Below are positions 43,501 through 54,226 of a stretch of DNA of 64,000 nucleotides, piece by piece. The DNA is taken from NCBI GenBank assembly GCA_963576565.1, contig OY755042.1, forward strand, positions 104,895,314 through 104,959,313, in the 5' to 3' direction. This stretch comes from Aspidapion aeneum. Lineage: Eukaryota > Arthropoda > Insecta > Coleoptera > Brentidae. The notes below the pieces were generated by a model. The model was not told where the DNA came from, made no database searches, and was given only the letters and a program-made list of their open reading frames with translations. Every line of letters starts with the position of its first letter. Positions within the stretch are counted from its first letter, which is position 1. Position numbers and translations under genes: made by a program.

Positions 43501-44039
43501 AGTGAGTGTATAAACTAGACGAAGAAATGGACTGTAAATAATGTTTTTTATTGGTAATGGATAATAAGTTTTTTAAGATTTAAGACAAAGTAATGTACTT
43601 TTAAAACTAATTTTTATTGCTACTTCTTTTTTGATATCGCACAAATGAATGTTATTTTTTCAACCAACTTGATATCCGTCATACGAAGTTTACTAAGATT
43701 AAAAGGGCGCTATAAAAATGGAACATAAAATTCTGACTATTTAATACTAAACCAGCACTTAAAAAAATTTAAAGGAAAAACTTGAAACTATAAATGGTAG
43801 CACTACACTTGGCTAAACAAACCCTTCCGAAATACTCAGGTTTTTCTTTTAAAAGTTTAACTTTTAGGATAGGCAAAAGCTCAGCAGACTAAATTATTTC
43901 TGGGTCTTATTTTTACTAATAATATTTTTAACATGTTCACAAAAACCTTCTTGGAACTAGAAATTAATGTTGGTTATAATTCTTCTCTATTTGATCATTT
44001 TTCATGTAAATTTTATTACTATCTAGGTGTCTAGCTAGG

Positions 44040-44410
44040 TTGGTATATCTACATAAAATTAGAAAAAGCCTATGCAAGGGAACTTTGACTTATAATTCAA
44101 GTCCCCTTTCACTTCCTCATATTTTAAATAACTGTCGACTCTGTCTAGACATTTACAATCGATTGGGTTATTATTGATTTGCACTATTTTATATTTTGAG
44201 ATGATTTCATCTAAAACATCATCTGCGATGCATTTTTGATTATCATCCAAATAAACTTTACTGTTTTCTTCACTAAAAATATTATTTCAGAAAATGTAAC
44301 TAGTTTGTTTCCTTTAAGATGCAAAACAAGAGGATTTCCAAGTCTTTCTATAAAAATGTTAATTTTTTTGCTGACAATTTCCGTTTAAGAATCTTATTAA
44401 TTTTTTTGGT
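44040..44410 (-). pseudogene. Decayed copy 4 of the LRR last exon
   Basis: A 63-codon frame (44250-44059) still reads 'ADDVLDEIISKYKIVQINNN', 'NPIDCKCLDRVDSYLKYEEV' and 'SKFPC', close to the functional gene. The upstream part (44280-44400) is frameshifted. This is the best preserved of the copies and the nearest to the gene. Confidence 0.8.
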
Positions 44411-44684
44411 TAGTGAGAGTATAAACTAGACGAAGAAATGGACTGTAAATAATGTTTTTCTTATTGGTAACGATTAAAGAGATTAGTAAAGATTAAAGAC
44501 AAAGTAATGCACTTTTAAAACAAACAAACTAGACGAAGAAACGGACTGTAAATAATGTTTTTCTTAAAAGGTAACAGATAATAAGTTTTTTAAGATTAAA
44601 GACAAAGTAATGCACTTTTTAAATTAATTTTTATTGCTACTTCTTTTTTCAAGCTAGGTTGATATTTAGCTGGATTTAGTATAA

Positions 44685-45442
44685 TTATATGAAATTAGAA
44701 AAAGCCCTGCAAGGGAACTTTGACTCAAAAATCAATTCGCCTTTCACTTCACCATATTTCAAATACTTGTCGACTCTGTCTAGACATTTACAATCAATTG
44801 GATTATTTTTGATTTGCACTTTCTTCTTTATTGACATGATTTCATCTAAAACATCATCTGTGATCCACTCTATTTCATTATCATCCAAATAAACTTCACT
44901 GTTTTCTTTTACTGAAAATATTATTTCAGAAAATGTCACTATCTTGTTTCCTTCAAGATGGAAATTAAGAGGATTTCCAAGTTTTTCTAACGCACTGGAA
45001 CTTACAAATTCAATCTGATTTTTCTTTAAATAAATATTTACTTTTTTGCTGGCAACTTCCGGTTTGAGGTCGTCAAAAGATTTGTCATCTATTCTTACAA
45101 TCTGGTTAAAACTAAAATCCAAAAGTGTAATTTTTTTGTCTCCAAAAAATATGTTACCAGATATCTGAGCCAGTTTGTTGTGATCCAAGTGAACAGCTTT
45201 CAAATAGAGCATCTCAGAAAAAGCTCCATCAGCGATGAACTCAATCTCATTGTGGCTCAAATAAATAGTTTGTAAAGATTTAACAGCATTAAAAATTCCA
45301 TTGTCTATTCGAGTTAAATGGTTTACAGATAGTGAAATTTGTTTAAGCTTGGGAAGGTTTTCAAGAGATCCTGGTTCCATTTTTGACAAGTTCACGTTGA
45401 TTAGTGATAGGAATTCCAATCTGTAGAAGTTTTTTACCATAG
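44685..45442 (-). CDS. Secreted leucine-rich repeat protein, exon 2
   Basis: The exon begins at 45442 after a TTTCTATTTTAG acceptor; CT plus the last base of exon 1 make an Ala codon. It encodes 251 residues after that, to TAA. About seven LRRs of the LxxLxLxxNxL type are visible ('LPKLKQISLSVNHLTRI', 'VKSLQTIYLSHNEIEFI', 'MLYLKAVHLDHNKLAQI', 'ITLLDFSFNQIVRI'). An LRR-CT cap with 'NNPIDCKCLDRVDKYL' and a last Cys in 'SKFPC' follows. There is no membrane segment, so the product is probably extracellular, with ligand unknown. An AATAAA (44635-44630) lies 50 bases after the stop. The decayed copies downstream repeat its last 110 codons. Confidence 0.9.
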
Positions 45443-45772
45443 CTAAAATAGAAATGACAAAAATAAGGTTTAACCCAAGGTTTATAGAGGATACGGGCCT
45501 ATTGTACCAAGCTACTTTGCAATTTTTTACTTTGCGCTTTTTATTTTGCTTTATTGGAAAAGTGAAATTGCAAACAGAAATTTATGAAAATAAGACATTT
45601 GTCAGTGTAACAGTGACAGCATCTTTGTGTTTTGTTTTTATGTTTTGCATTGTGCTCTAATGTGAGTAAAAGAGAGGAAAAGAAAGAAAAAAAGTTTGAA
45701 AGGGAAAAGGCACAAATTATTATATTATTTAATACATGTTCTTCGTAAAAAATTATGAAACTATTGTGTTTA

Positions 45773-46626
45773 GGAGGGTGGATCAAATATAAACAAGCCT
45801 TTTCAACTTACTAACGGAAAAGTAATTCAAGATGAACGTGGCCGTTATAATTTTGGAGTAGGGATATTCAGCAGCGTGTAGGCGGCTGGTAGTGACGCGA
45901 TGCTCATTGGGCCAGGAGCAATCGCAATGAGCGAGAAGAAGGGACACAGCAGTGTTGCTGCTAAAATTCGATGCAGATTACGAGCACGATTCGGAAATAA
46001 GACGCTTTCGTGGGTACCTGTAAAAACTTGGTCCAAAGAAATTAACGACGGCCGTGAGCGTGTCGACAACGTGAGTCACCCACGTCGTCCGCGTACCATC
46101 ATTTATGCAGGTAAAGATTTAGCGACCGTTTTTTGGGACTGGGGAGGAGTTTTGTTGGTCGTTTTTTTGCACGATCGAATAACAATAAAGGCGGCTTACT
46201 ACTGCAACTTACTCGACCAGGTAAAGCTTGATTATCGCCAAAAGATGAAAGCACACCCCATCCAAGACGTCTTACTCCTGCATGACAACGCTAGACCTGA
46301 TACAGCAGTTGACTGTGCTGGAATACCCTCCATACAGTCTAGATTTGTCACCTTGCGATTTTCATATGTTTGGCCCACTCAAAGATTCACTGGAAGGCGA
46401 GCAATTTCAGACCAATGAAGAGGTGGAGGCATTCGTGTGCAACTGGTGAGATACCCGCCCAGCTTCCTTTTATGAAAACGGTATTAAGAAACTGACAAAC
46501 CGTTGGCAAAAGTGTATTAACCGAGAAGGGGAATGTGTAGAAAAGTAGAAAAAATGTCTGTTTTGTGTCATATTTCTAAATAACTAGTTTATAAACAAAG
46601 GCTTGTTTATATTTGATCCACCCTCG
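45773..46626 (+). mobile_element. mariner element, internally deleted
   Basis: Terminal inverted repeats GAGGGTGGATCAAATATAAA / TTTATATTTGATCCACCCTC with TA on both sides (45771-45772, 46627-46628). 854 bases against about 1.3 kb for intact mariners. Confidence 0.93.
45900..46545 (+). pseudogene. mariner transposase remnant
   Basis: N-terminal helix-turn-helix part ('VKTWSKEINDGRERVDN', 'HPRRPRT') is fused, after a deletion of the linker, to the catalytic domain ('VFWDWGGVLLVVFL', first Asp; 'LLLHDNARPDTA', second Asp). A frameshift follows before 'PPYSLDLSPCDFHMFGPL', which carries the third Asp, so the DDD triad is still visible but split over frames. A TGA interrupts 'VEAFVCNW' near 46448. 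The element cannot move itself. Confidence 0.9.
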
Positions 46627-47836
46627 TATCATATTTTGACATCTATTCAAATAAACGTTTTAGATATGATATAAAAATTTACGGGAAAACCCTGTACATA
46701 CGCGCCATTTAAGCAAACTGGAACTGGACAGGTATTCTCGTAACGAAAAACGCATAGCATTTTTAAGACGCTCACCGTTTTATGACGTCAAATTCGCTAA
46801 GCACCTGACCAAATGTGCAAAAATGGTATTCACGTACGAGGGCGCTGAGCATTTTTTTAAAACAGTAACCGTGTTTAAAAACATCTACCTATTGGCATCT
46901 GTTTTTGGAAATCGCTTGGCGTTTTTAAAAAATTCAAACCTATTAAAAAGTATTATGCACACAGTTATTAATTTTTTTGGCCAATTTTGTATTTATAGTA
47001 TTTATAGTGGTTAAAGGAGTCCTTCAGCCTATACTTTAAGTACAATAAGGTCAAAATAGCTACCTTTCTTATTCTTCAAGGTAGAAATGAAGGATTTTAA
47101 GGAGTTTGCGAATAAAGATTTACTTTATTTCTCTCACCTCTGGAATCTATTTAAGTGGTACAGATAAATGAATAATTAAAAATTCTTTATGAGCAAGTTT
47201 TCTACACTTTTATATGTAAAGGTACCCTGTAGAGTAGGTAACCGAGCATTTGAGCCTTATTGGAAACACCCTAGTATAAGCAAGTGTATTCAGTTGGAAC
47301 AATGAAATGGTGGTGGTCGTGCCAAAACTTAGAAAAATTAAAATTTTGAAAATTATTGAAGAATTTTAACTAAATCTTTTTTTTAAACTTTATTTTATTT
47401 TTTAGAATATGATGAAAATTTATGGTTATGTCTATATAACCTTTATTATTATACCCTAGGAGTGTAGGGGTCGTTACAATCATGTTAAGACACCGCTAGC
47501 CCAACATTTCTCATTAAAACCATTTTTAACCATCAACTTCTTTAGATTTTCGATGTTGTTATCAATAAATAACAAAAATAACTAACTGGGGTAAAAAAAA
47601 TCTCTAATGTATGCTACAAATGTCAAAAAACATGAACAAAAAGCGAGAATTTGAAGGATGCTTAGTGAGTTCCATCTCAAGTGCGCGTTTACCAACGTGA
47701 ATAATAAATTCGATCGGTCAGCGCAAATGCCATGCGAGAAGGTGCTGTGCGTTTCGCTTAGCGTTTTTAAAACGTAACGTTTTTAAGCCAATTTATGAGA
47801 ATACCAGTCCTGATTCTTTCTGCATTACAATATTAC

Positions 47837-48056
47837 CTGGACATAAATGAGTAACGTTGGCTTTGGTTACTTGAATCAGGCCATAATTTTGTTCCAAATC
47901 GTAAAAACTTCCTTCAAAGTATTCACCTCTAGTATTCCATTTTTTGTGAACAAACGCTTTTATATTGGTAAGTGCGACTTTGTCAACACAAACTTCCCCG
48001 ACACTTTGATTGAAAAATATTGTTGCAAAAACTAATAAACCTGCAATTTTGAACAT
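47837..48056 (-). CDS. Secreted leucine-rich repeat protein, exon 1 (signal peptide)
   Basis: 73 codons plus one base. It starts 'MFKIAGLLVFATIFF', a hydrophobic signal peptide probably cleaved after 'NQSVG'. A Cys-containing N-terminal cap follows (C23) and ends '..ANVTHLCP'. The donor CCAG|GTAATA at 47837/47836 gives phase 1, which fits exon 2 exactly and yields 325 residues in total. The frame also runs on to a TAA at 47793, but a second GT (at 47815) would be out of phase. Joining to exon 2 is inferred from phase, strand, the signal peptide here and its lack in exon 2. Confidence 0.8.
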
Positions 48057-48093
48057 TTTAAAAATATACTTCTCCGCACATAAATATTATTTT

Positions 48094-48104
48094 GCACTTA
48101 TAGA
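48094..48104 (-). promoter_or_regulatory. Possible TATA box of the LRR gene
   Basis: CTATAAGTGC on the minus strand, about 40-48 bases before the start codon. This would give a very short 5' untranslated region. Weak in AT-rich DNA. Confidence 0.25.
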
Positions 48105-48258
48105 TACATGAATAAAATTTGTTAGAAGACGAATTATTGTTTTTAATGCTGATAAACTTTTGACTTTACATATTTCCCTGACACAGTAAACTTGCTTTTA
48201 AAATCTATGATATTTTGGTTAGTGTATCGGATTAACTAGATAGAACATATAGTTAAGG

Positions 48259-48390
48259 CAGTGGCGCACCCAGGAATATGTCTTGGGGGGGGGGCGAAGC
48301 CTCATAATGTCGTATTTTATGCTATTTTATCTTTTTATTCATAAAATATGTGGAAAATATCTAAAAAAAGCTTGCTTAGGTGCGCCCATG
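48259..48390 (+). mobile_element. CAGTGGCG-type hAT MITE, copy 3
   Basis: Starts CAGTGGCGCACCCAGGAATA, a run of 11 G, 'GTCGTATTTTATGCTATTTT'; ends AGGTGCGCCCATG. AGTTAAGG and AATTAAGA flank it (6 of 8 matching). Confidence 0.75.
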
Positions 48391-49096
48391 AATTAAGACA
48401 AGACTTCGAGAAATCCACTTTCTAGAAGCATTTTATATTACTTTTTGGCAAATGGGCAATTTCCCCTATCTTGACCCCGTTGAATGCGAATATCCCTGTT
48501 GCCACCTCGGAATGTTGACAAGGGCTGATATATTCAACATAGGGGCCAACATAGCGGCGAAATTTTAAATTAGCGCTATAAATCCCAAACTGACAGATGT
48601 ACATTCAAAAATAATATTATATTAGTTTTTTTAATGGCTGCAAAAACTTCTAAAAGCCCCCCAAACCCCCAAAATCTGATAGTTTGAGGTTCCCTCAAAT
48701 TTTCTTGAAAACTAAGCTTTCAAAAGAAAAATTTATAATATACTTTATATTAGACAATAAACAAACTTTCCAGCAGCGTCCGTTCTGAAGTAATTTAAAA
48801 AAGTTGAAAAAAAACCCATGTTTTTCCCATGATTTATTCGATTTTTTTAAAATTAATGTCTATAGGACAACGTGTGTTTTATTTTGTTATAGCCAATAAA
48901 ATTTGCTTTAAAATGATGTATAACATTATCAAACAGACTGAAAATAAACCATTTTTGTTTATCTAATTTTCTCAGAAACTAAGCTTAATATGAAAAAATA
49001 TTTCCTATACTTTATTGTAGACAGTGAAATTCCCTTTTCAACAGTATAAAACTCGGTGGGGTTTGATATAACAAACTCTCCAGGGACGTCCGTAAA
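48391..49096. repeat. MITE-related non-coding repeat
   Basis: 48640-48790 and 48950-49095 are two rough copies of one sequence (CTCAGAAACTAAGCTT-like, ATACTTTAT(A)TTGTAGACA-like, AACTCTCCAGGGACGTCCGT). The same sequence recurs around 53870-54410. GCGTCCGT / GACGTCCGT are internal versions of the CAGTGGCGTCCGTATA terminus seen at 54226. Confidence 0.5.
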
Positions 49097-49438
49097 TTAT
49101 AATAATAATAATAATAAATGTCTTTATTCCACAATTAGAAACCGAAAATTACAAATTACAGTATAATGCTTACAATATAATTGTGAAATAGGCGAATTTC
49201 AGTATTGTCACTACCTGTAATAGGTTCTGACAGTTCTGTTCAATTAACCTTTTATAATTAATGTAACTAAAAAAAAAATTCTAACTTTAATCACTTAACA
49301 TAATATCTGCGAGAAAGAGAAGTATTGTGTATATTAATATCATTCAAAAGAGAAACCAAAAAACATAAAAGATAAAAAACAAAAATAAAAAATGTTAAAA
49401 CTGCAATTTTTTGAAGTGAGCGAAGTTTTTAAGTTTAC

Positions 49439-52261
49439 TTATATGTCATTTTGCTGAATCATAAGATAGTTTGTAAAAGCCTTTTTAAATCCAACATGGT
49501 TCTTACTTTTAATTTTTTCGGGAATAGAGTTGTACAGGTTTGCCACGTCATAAGAAAAGCTTTTTTCGAAGAATGCGGTTCTGTGTTTAGGAGGAGTAAT
49601 TTTATTTTTATGCCGTGTATTTAAATTATGTGTTTCTGAGCGAAACTTTATTTTTCTATATAGGTATGACGGCTGTGAGGAGCTTATTATTTTGTGATAA
49701 AAACATGCTTTATGTAATTTCCTTCGATTTTTCATGTTGAGCCAATGTGTTTCTTTAAGCTTATGTGATATTCGATTTCGTTTTTTTATACCGTAGATTA
49801 GACGCAAGCATGAATTTTGCATTTTTTGAATTCGTCTTTTACCCAATGAAGAAATGCACTGATCGTAAACAACATCTGCATGATTAAAAACTGATAGTAC
49901 CAAAGAGTCACACAGAAGAGTTTTTAGTTTTTTTGATAGAATATGTCTATTGCTGTATATAGCCTTTAATCGAAAAAAAGCTTTTTGCGTGCATATGGAA
50001 AGATGTTTTTTAAATCTTAGGCTATTGTCCATTACCAAGCCCAAATTCCTAGCGTCGTTTTTTACAGGTAAAATAGTATTATTAAGGTTTAATGAAATTT
50101 GGTCTTGGCACTGATCAACAACCCTCTGGCTAGCACCAAACAGCAATACACAGCATTTTTGCGGGTTTAAATGAAGGGAGTGCTTAAGAGAAAGTTTATG
50201 GAGTGCATCCAGGTCGTGAGAGATTAAAGAGCAGGCTTCTTGAATATTGCTTTTATCGAATGAGCAGCGTAGCTGTGAATCATCAGCATAGAATTGTGGT
50301 AAGCAGCTCTTTAGAGCTGAAAGTAAATTTGAGGTGTAGATGGAGTAGATCAATGGCGAAATCGAAGAACCTTGAGGAACTCCTTGCTTGATAGTTTGAA
50401 AAGTTGAAAGTTTGTTTTTAACTTTAACACATTGCTGGCGTTCTTCAATTGCGTTCTTAAGGAGGTTTATAGCTGTGTTATCAAGACCAATGTAGTGTAA
50501 AATGCTCATTAGAACCTCATGATTGATTGTATCGAATGCCTTTGAGTAGTCTAGAAGGATGAGAGCTGTTAGTTTTCCGTTGTCAGCCTCTTGACAGATA
50601 TCATCAGTTACATTCGCTAAAGCAGATGAACAACTGTGGTTTTTCCGAAATCCTGATTGTGTTTCGGGTAGAATAAGATTTTTTTCCACATACTCATTAA
50701 GTTGCTGATTCATTAGTTTGTCAAAAACTTTAGCTAAGCAAGGTAATATGCTAATTGGTCGAAGATCTTTGTAGCTCTCAGGATTTGATAACTTAGGAAG
50801 TGGGATGATTACTGCTTTTTTCCAAGATTTTGGGTAAACTGATTTTTGTATGCAAAAATTAAACAAATGGGTGAGAAAGGGTAGTATAAAGGGGCAGACA
50901 GTTTGAATGATCTGGATACTTAAGTCGTCGTGACCTTTAGCTTTGGATTTTATTGATTCAATTGTTTTTAATATTAGGATTTCATCTACAGCTTTGAATT
51001 TAAACACTTCACTTAATGGATTTTTGCGAGTTTGGTTATATTTGGTAAGAACATCTTGATTTTCTATATTTCCTGGAAGGGTCGAAAAAATAAAATTATT
51101 ATTGATAGCATCCGGATTACTCAAGTGGTCAGGTATTTCACAAGTTGCTGATTTTGTAACCACGCTAAGCTTCTGAAAATCCTTCCACAACTTTGAGGAG
51201 TTCGAAAGGTTATGATTTATGTATGCTTTTTTTTCTCGCCGAATAGAGTTTGTAACTAAATTTCTTAATTCTTTGTAACTTTCCCAATGACTGTTATTTC
51301 TTGTTCGTTTATATTTTTCGAGTTTTTTGTTTCTCAAGGATATAAGAAGTTTGATATTGTCAGTTATCCATGGTTCATTGTTTCTCGTAAATCTAGATGT
51401 TTTGTAAGGGGCATGAAGGTCTAATACAGCTTTGAAATTGGTGTTTATAAATTCTACTTTTGAGTCCGCGTCCTGCAAGTCATAGATATTTCTCCATGGT
51501 ATGCTTTCTATATCTTGACAAAACTGATGCCAGTTGACATATTTGAGTGGTCTATATTCCTTAATTAATTTTTTTTTTGGTGTCTGGGAGATTTTTATTT
51601 TTGCATATACACACTCATGGTCAGAGATCTCTGGAACATGAAGAGTACCTGTTTGTTGAACGTCTATATTTGAGCTTGTTAATATGAGGTCTATCAATGT
51701 TGCAGAGGTATTTGTAATTCTGGTTGGTAAATCTATGACCTGTGTCAAGCCTACAGACTCAATAAGATCCAAAAAGCTGTCCACTTTGATTGTCGATGTG
51801 TTTAAAAGATCTATGTTTAGATCTCCAAAACACACTAGATGATCACTCATTGGTACGACACTTGCTAGTACAGTTTCAAGCGAGTTGATAAACCCTGCCT
51901 CTGGATAGGACGGAGGCCTGTAAACGCATCCAAATATATAAGTATTTTTTGAAATTTTCGTTTTTATCCACAACTGTTCATATTCTTTGTTGTTACTATC
52001 TGGAAAATCATAGATTATTGAACAATTATAGGTACTTTTTATATATATGCCCACTCCTCCACCCCTCCCATGTCTGTCTTTACGATAAAAGTTGTAACCA
52101 TCTATATGGATAGTATGGGTATCCACAATATTTTGCAGCCAAGTCTCTGAGATACCTAGTACGTCATAATTTTGGTTTAATAGCAATGTCCTTAAATCAG
52201 CAAAATGAGGTAATAGAGATCGAGTGTTGAGATGTGCCGTATTAAGAATTTTAAATGACAT
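49439..52261 (-). CDS. LINE ORF2: endonuclease-reverse transcriptase
   Basis: 940 residues, uninterrupted. APE endonuclease about 1-225: 'LNTRSL', E39 in 'GISETWL', D147/N149 in 'FGDLNIDLL', D214-H215 in 'ISDHECV'. Reverse transcriptase about 480-740: 'RPISILPCLAKVFDKLM', motif A D571 in 'LLDYSKAFDTINH', 'QGVPQGSSISPLIYS', catalytic YADD at 658-661 ('FYADDSQL'). The C-terminal region contains 'RRKLHKACFYHKI' and 'NTRHKNKITPPKHRT'. The enzyme nicks target DNA and primes cDNA synthesis there. All catalytic residues I can check are present. The truncated copy at 57030-57345 belongs to the same family. Confidence 0.95.
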   Translation of the reverse strand: MSFKILNTAHLNTRSLLPHFADLRTLLLNQNYDVLGISETWLQNIVDTHTIHIDGYNFYRKDRHGRGGGVGIYIKSTYNCSIIYDFPDSNNKEYEQLWIKTKISKNTYIFGCVYRPPSYPEAGFINSLETVLASVVPMSDHLVCFGDLNIDLLNTSTIKVDSFLDLIESVGLTQVIDLPTRITNTSATLIDLILTSSNIDVQQTGTLHVPEISDHECVYAKIKISQTPKKKLIKEYRPLKYVNWHQFCQDIESIPWRNIYDLQDADSKVEFINTNFKAVLDLHAPYKTSRFTRNNEPWITDNIKLLISLRNKKLEKYKRTRNNSHWESYKELRNLVTNSIRREKKAYINHNLSNSSKLWKDFQKLSVVTKSATCEIPDHLSNPDAINNNFIFSTLPGNIENQDVLTKYNQTRKNPLSEVFKFKAVDEILILKTIESIKSKAKGHDDLSIQIIQTVCPFILPFLTHLFNFCIQKSVYPKSWKKAVIIPLPKLSNPESYKDLRPISILPCLAKVFDKLMNQQLNEYVEKNLILPETQSGFRKNHSCSSALANVTDDICQEADNGKLTALILLDYSKAFDTINHEVLMSILHYIGLDNTAINLLKNAIEERQQCVKVKNKLSTFQTIKQGVPQGSSISPLIYSIYTSNLLSALKSCLPQFYADDSQLRCSFDKSNIQEACSLISHDLDALHKLSLKHSLHLNPQKCCVLLFGASQRVVDQCQDQISLNLNNTILPVKNDARNLGLVMDNSLRFKKHLSICTQKAFFRLKAIYSNRHILSKKLKTLLCDSLVLSVFNHADVVYDQCISSLGKRRIQKMQNSCLRLIYGIKKRNRISHKLKETHWLNMKNRRKLHKACFYHKIISSSQPSYLYRKIKFRSETHNLNTRHKNKITPPKHRTAFFEKSFSYDVANLYNSIPEKIKSKNHVGFKKAFTNYLMIQQNDI

Positions 52262-52604
52262 TTTATACAGGTTAATCTTCTTTATTATTATTTTCTTTAA
52301 AATATGAGAAAAATTATTATAATAACAGAAAAAAATTATTAAAATGATAAAATTAATAAAGCAACCTAATCTAAAAAAGCAAGGTTTTTATTCTACTTTA
52401 TTCTTTAGAAATCTATGCCTTTGTGAGTCGAGCAAAATCTTATCTCTACAATGGTTTTCCGTTTTTCTGTTATTTTTTGTGAAATAGTTTTTATATTAAA
52501 ATTATCCTGGCCCAATCTAATATTAATATACACAGTGTACTTCAAATTAAGTTTATTTGTTTATTATTTGTAAAAAATAAAATGTATAATAAGCAAAAGA
52601 TTAA
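52262..52604 (-). other. LINE spacer between ORF1 and ORF2
   Basis: 343 bases, very AT-rich, with no extended frame. Longer than in many LINEs, so ORF2 translation must depend on re-initiation or internal entry. Confidence 0.5.
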
Positions 52605-53387
52605 TTATTTTCCTGAGTAGAGTTGTTTGAGGCGCTCGCTGGCTCTGATTGGCTCTATTCTGGTTTCGGAGCTGGTCTCGGAGATGTTTCGATGGCTGCG
52701 AGTAGATATTTTCCTTTTCTTTTGGGTTTGTTCAGGAGTGTTTTTTGTATTAACACTCTCTTCCTCTGATATCTCACCTTCTTCCAGATCTTGTTCCTGA
52801 GTTAAATCGTAACTTTTTAATTGCTGTATTGTATAGGGTTCACCATTAATTTCTAGCTTAAACCCTTTAATTTTGGCATTGAGTTCTTTAGATTTAGCGA
52901 TTTTGTAGTGTTTTTGCAAAATTTTATAGTCTTTCTGGTCCTCAGGACAAAGGTCATTTGATATACTTATATTAGAACCCTTTAGTTTACTGATATTCTG
53001 GTATACTACTGTTTTGCTAAGAAATGAAACAAATCCTAGTAGAATATCTTGTGATTTTCCAAGTTTGTGCACGTTATTGATATCCTTGGCACCAAATGTG
53101 GTTCCCAGTAAGTTGTTCAGGGTACTGAGAGCCTCTTTCAATATGTCCTGACCTTCTGCAAGTACCAATCTATGTATGATGATATTGTTTTTTCTCAATT
53201 TTCGCTCCAGTAGCACGTTGTGCCGTTCTAGCTTAATTACTTTTTCACCTACTTCCTGATACTTTTGATCGAGATTTCCCACAGCGTTATTAATCTTATC
53301 TTCAATTCGGGTAGTTTGATCTTCATTCGCCTTTAGGAGCAGTTGGTATAGCGCCCGTTCTGAAGCAGTTAGTTCTTGCAAACTCAT
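52605..53387 (-). CDS. LINE ORF1: RNA-binding/chaperone-like protein
   Basis: 260 residues. Coiled coil about 22-66 ('RIEDKINNAVGNLDQKYQEV'), then an RRM-like domain about 67-130 starting 'RKNNIIIHRL' with 'INNVHKLGK'. A C-terminal domain about 135-190 follows ('NISISNDLCPEDQKDYKIL', 'INGEPYTIQQL'). The acidic stretch 'DLEEGEISEEE' and basic 'KKRK' come after it. This coiled coil-RRM-CTD order is the L1 ORF1p type, also found in CR1/jockey-related insect LINEs. Such proteins coat the LINE RNA. Start chosen at 'MSLQELTASERAL', the first ATG after stops. Confidence 0.88.
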   Translation of the reverse strand: MSLQELTASERALYQLLLKANEDQTTRIEDKINNAVGNLDQKYQEVGEKVIKLERHNVLLERKLRKNNIIIHRLVLAEGQDILKEALSTLNNLLGTTFGAKDINNVHKLGKSQDILLGFVSFLSKTVVYQNISKLKGSNISISNDLCPEDQKDYKILQKHYKIAKSKELNAKIKGFKLEINGEPYTIQQLKSYDLTQEQDLEEGEISEEESVNTKNTPEQTQKKRKISTRSHRNISETSSETRIEPIRASERLKQLYSGK

Positions 53388-53509
53388 AACTTATTTTGGC
53401 GTACCCTGTATTGTCAGATTTAAGCGCGCGTGCAAAAGGTATACTTGCAATATCGAGAAGCTGGCGCGCCAAACCAAACCTTATGTTGATTGTATGTAAG
53501 GTTTATAAT

Positions 53510-53886
53510 TGCTTGATTTGCTTAGACAATAGGTTTTATTACATACCCCAACAATTCCATGTGTCTTGAACACTTGACTTTCTTACAAATCACTTTTGAA
53601 AATTTATTAACTATTTAGCTTGGAGATTTTATAGGAAAATTGACGAGCATTTAATGTACGTGCTCATACAACGGCGGAATTACTGTTTAAATGGGGGTGA
53701 TTTAAACAAATCATTATAAGAAACATGTTTTTCACACGTTTAGTAAAAGTTATTTCATAGTTATCGCTCCAGTGTTGTTCTTAATTTAAAATAATTATTT
53801 TAAATCACCAAACTAATCAATTTTAACTTTTCGGTAGATAATAAAATTTTCTTTTATGCGGTGTATGAATGTGAAATGGCCAACTC
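53510..53886. other. Non-coding AT-rich stretch
   Basis: Nothing recognised. Confidence 0.35.
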
Positions 53887-54226
53887 TCTAGGAACGTCCG
53901 TATATTAGAATCACTCTCACAAATTACCAAAAAAACATTTTTGTAAAATTTTCTTACAAACGAAAGTCTATAGCATAGAATAAGTTAAAAAGTATTTTTT
54001 TCCAAGAAGCTTATTTTTTTTTAAATACATAAATTATGTAACAAAAATCATTTTAGTTATTTTTTAAAATTTATTTTTATAAGTACACCCCTGGACACTT
54101 TCCTGTGACATAAACTCCACATTATATTACAGTTTTTAAAAGGAAATTATATTTTCTACAATAAAGTAACTATTTTTCTTTTCCCATGAATTTTTTTCAA
54201 AATAATCCCAATATACGGACGCCACT
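53887..54226. mobile_element. hAT-like MITE with 'GTCCGTATATT' ends
   Basis: Right end AATATACGGACGCCACTG is the inverse of CAGTGGCGTCCGTATATT; the left end is eroded (CTCTAGGAACGTCCGTATATT at 53885-53905). No coding. Confidence 0.6.

Larger units (their letters stand above)
45443..47836 (-). other. Intron of the LRR gene
   Basis: Starts GTAATATT at 47836 and ends TATTTTAG at 45443, 2394 bases, phase 1. Contains the mariner element (45773-46626). The rest is AT-rich; 46733-46820 and 47690-47815 share loosely similar 'GGTATTCTCGTAA'/'CTGGTATTCTCATAA' and 'AAACGC' words in opposite orientation. These may be the ends of a decayed MITE, but I could not fix its borders. Confidence 0.7.
49097..53509 (-). 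mobile_element. Full-length-looking jockey/CR1-type LINE
   Basis: Two intact ORFs on the minus strand, a short 5' region (53388-53502) and a 3' untranslated region ending GGAATAAAGACATTTATTATT with an ATT-repeat tail near 49105. TTATAAT at 49097-49103 and 53503-53509 is a possible 7-bp target duplication, though low-complexity context weakens this. Open frames throughout suggest a recent insertion. Confidence 0.88.

Noticed and set aside
48057..48258. Strong promoter signal for the LRR gene
   Set aside because: Only an AT-rich TATA-like word is visible; in such composition it cannot be told from background, so it is listed with low confidence only.
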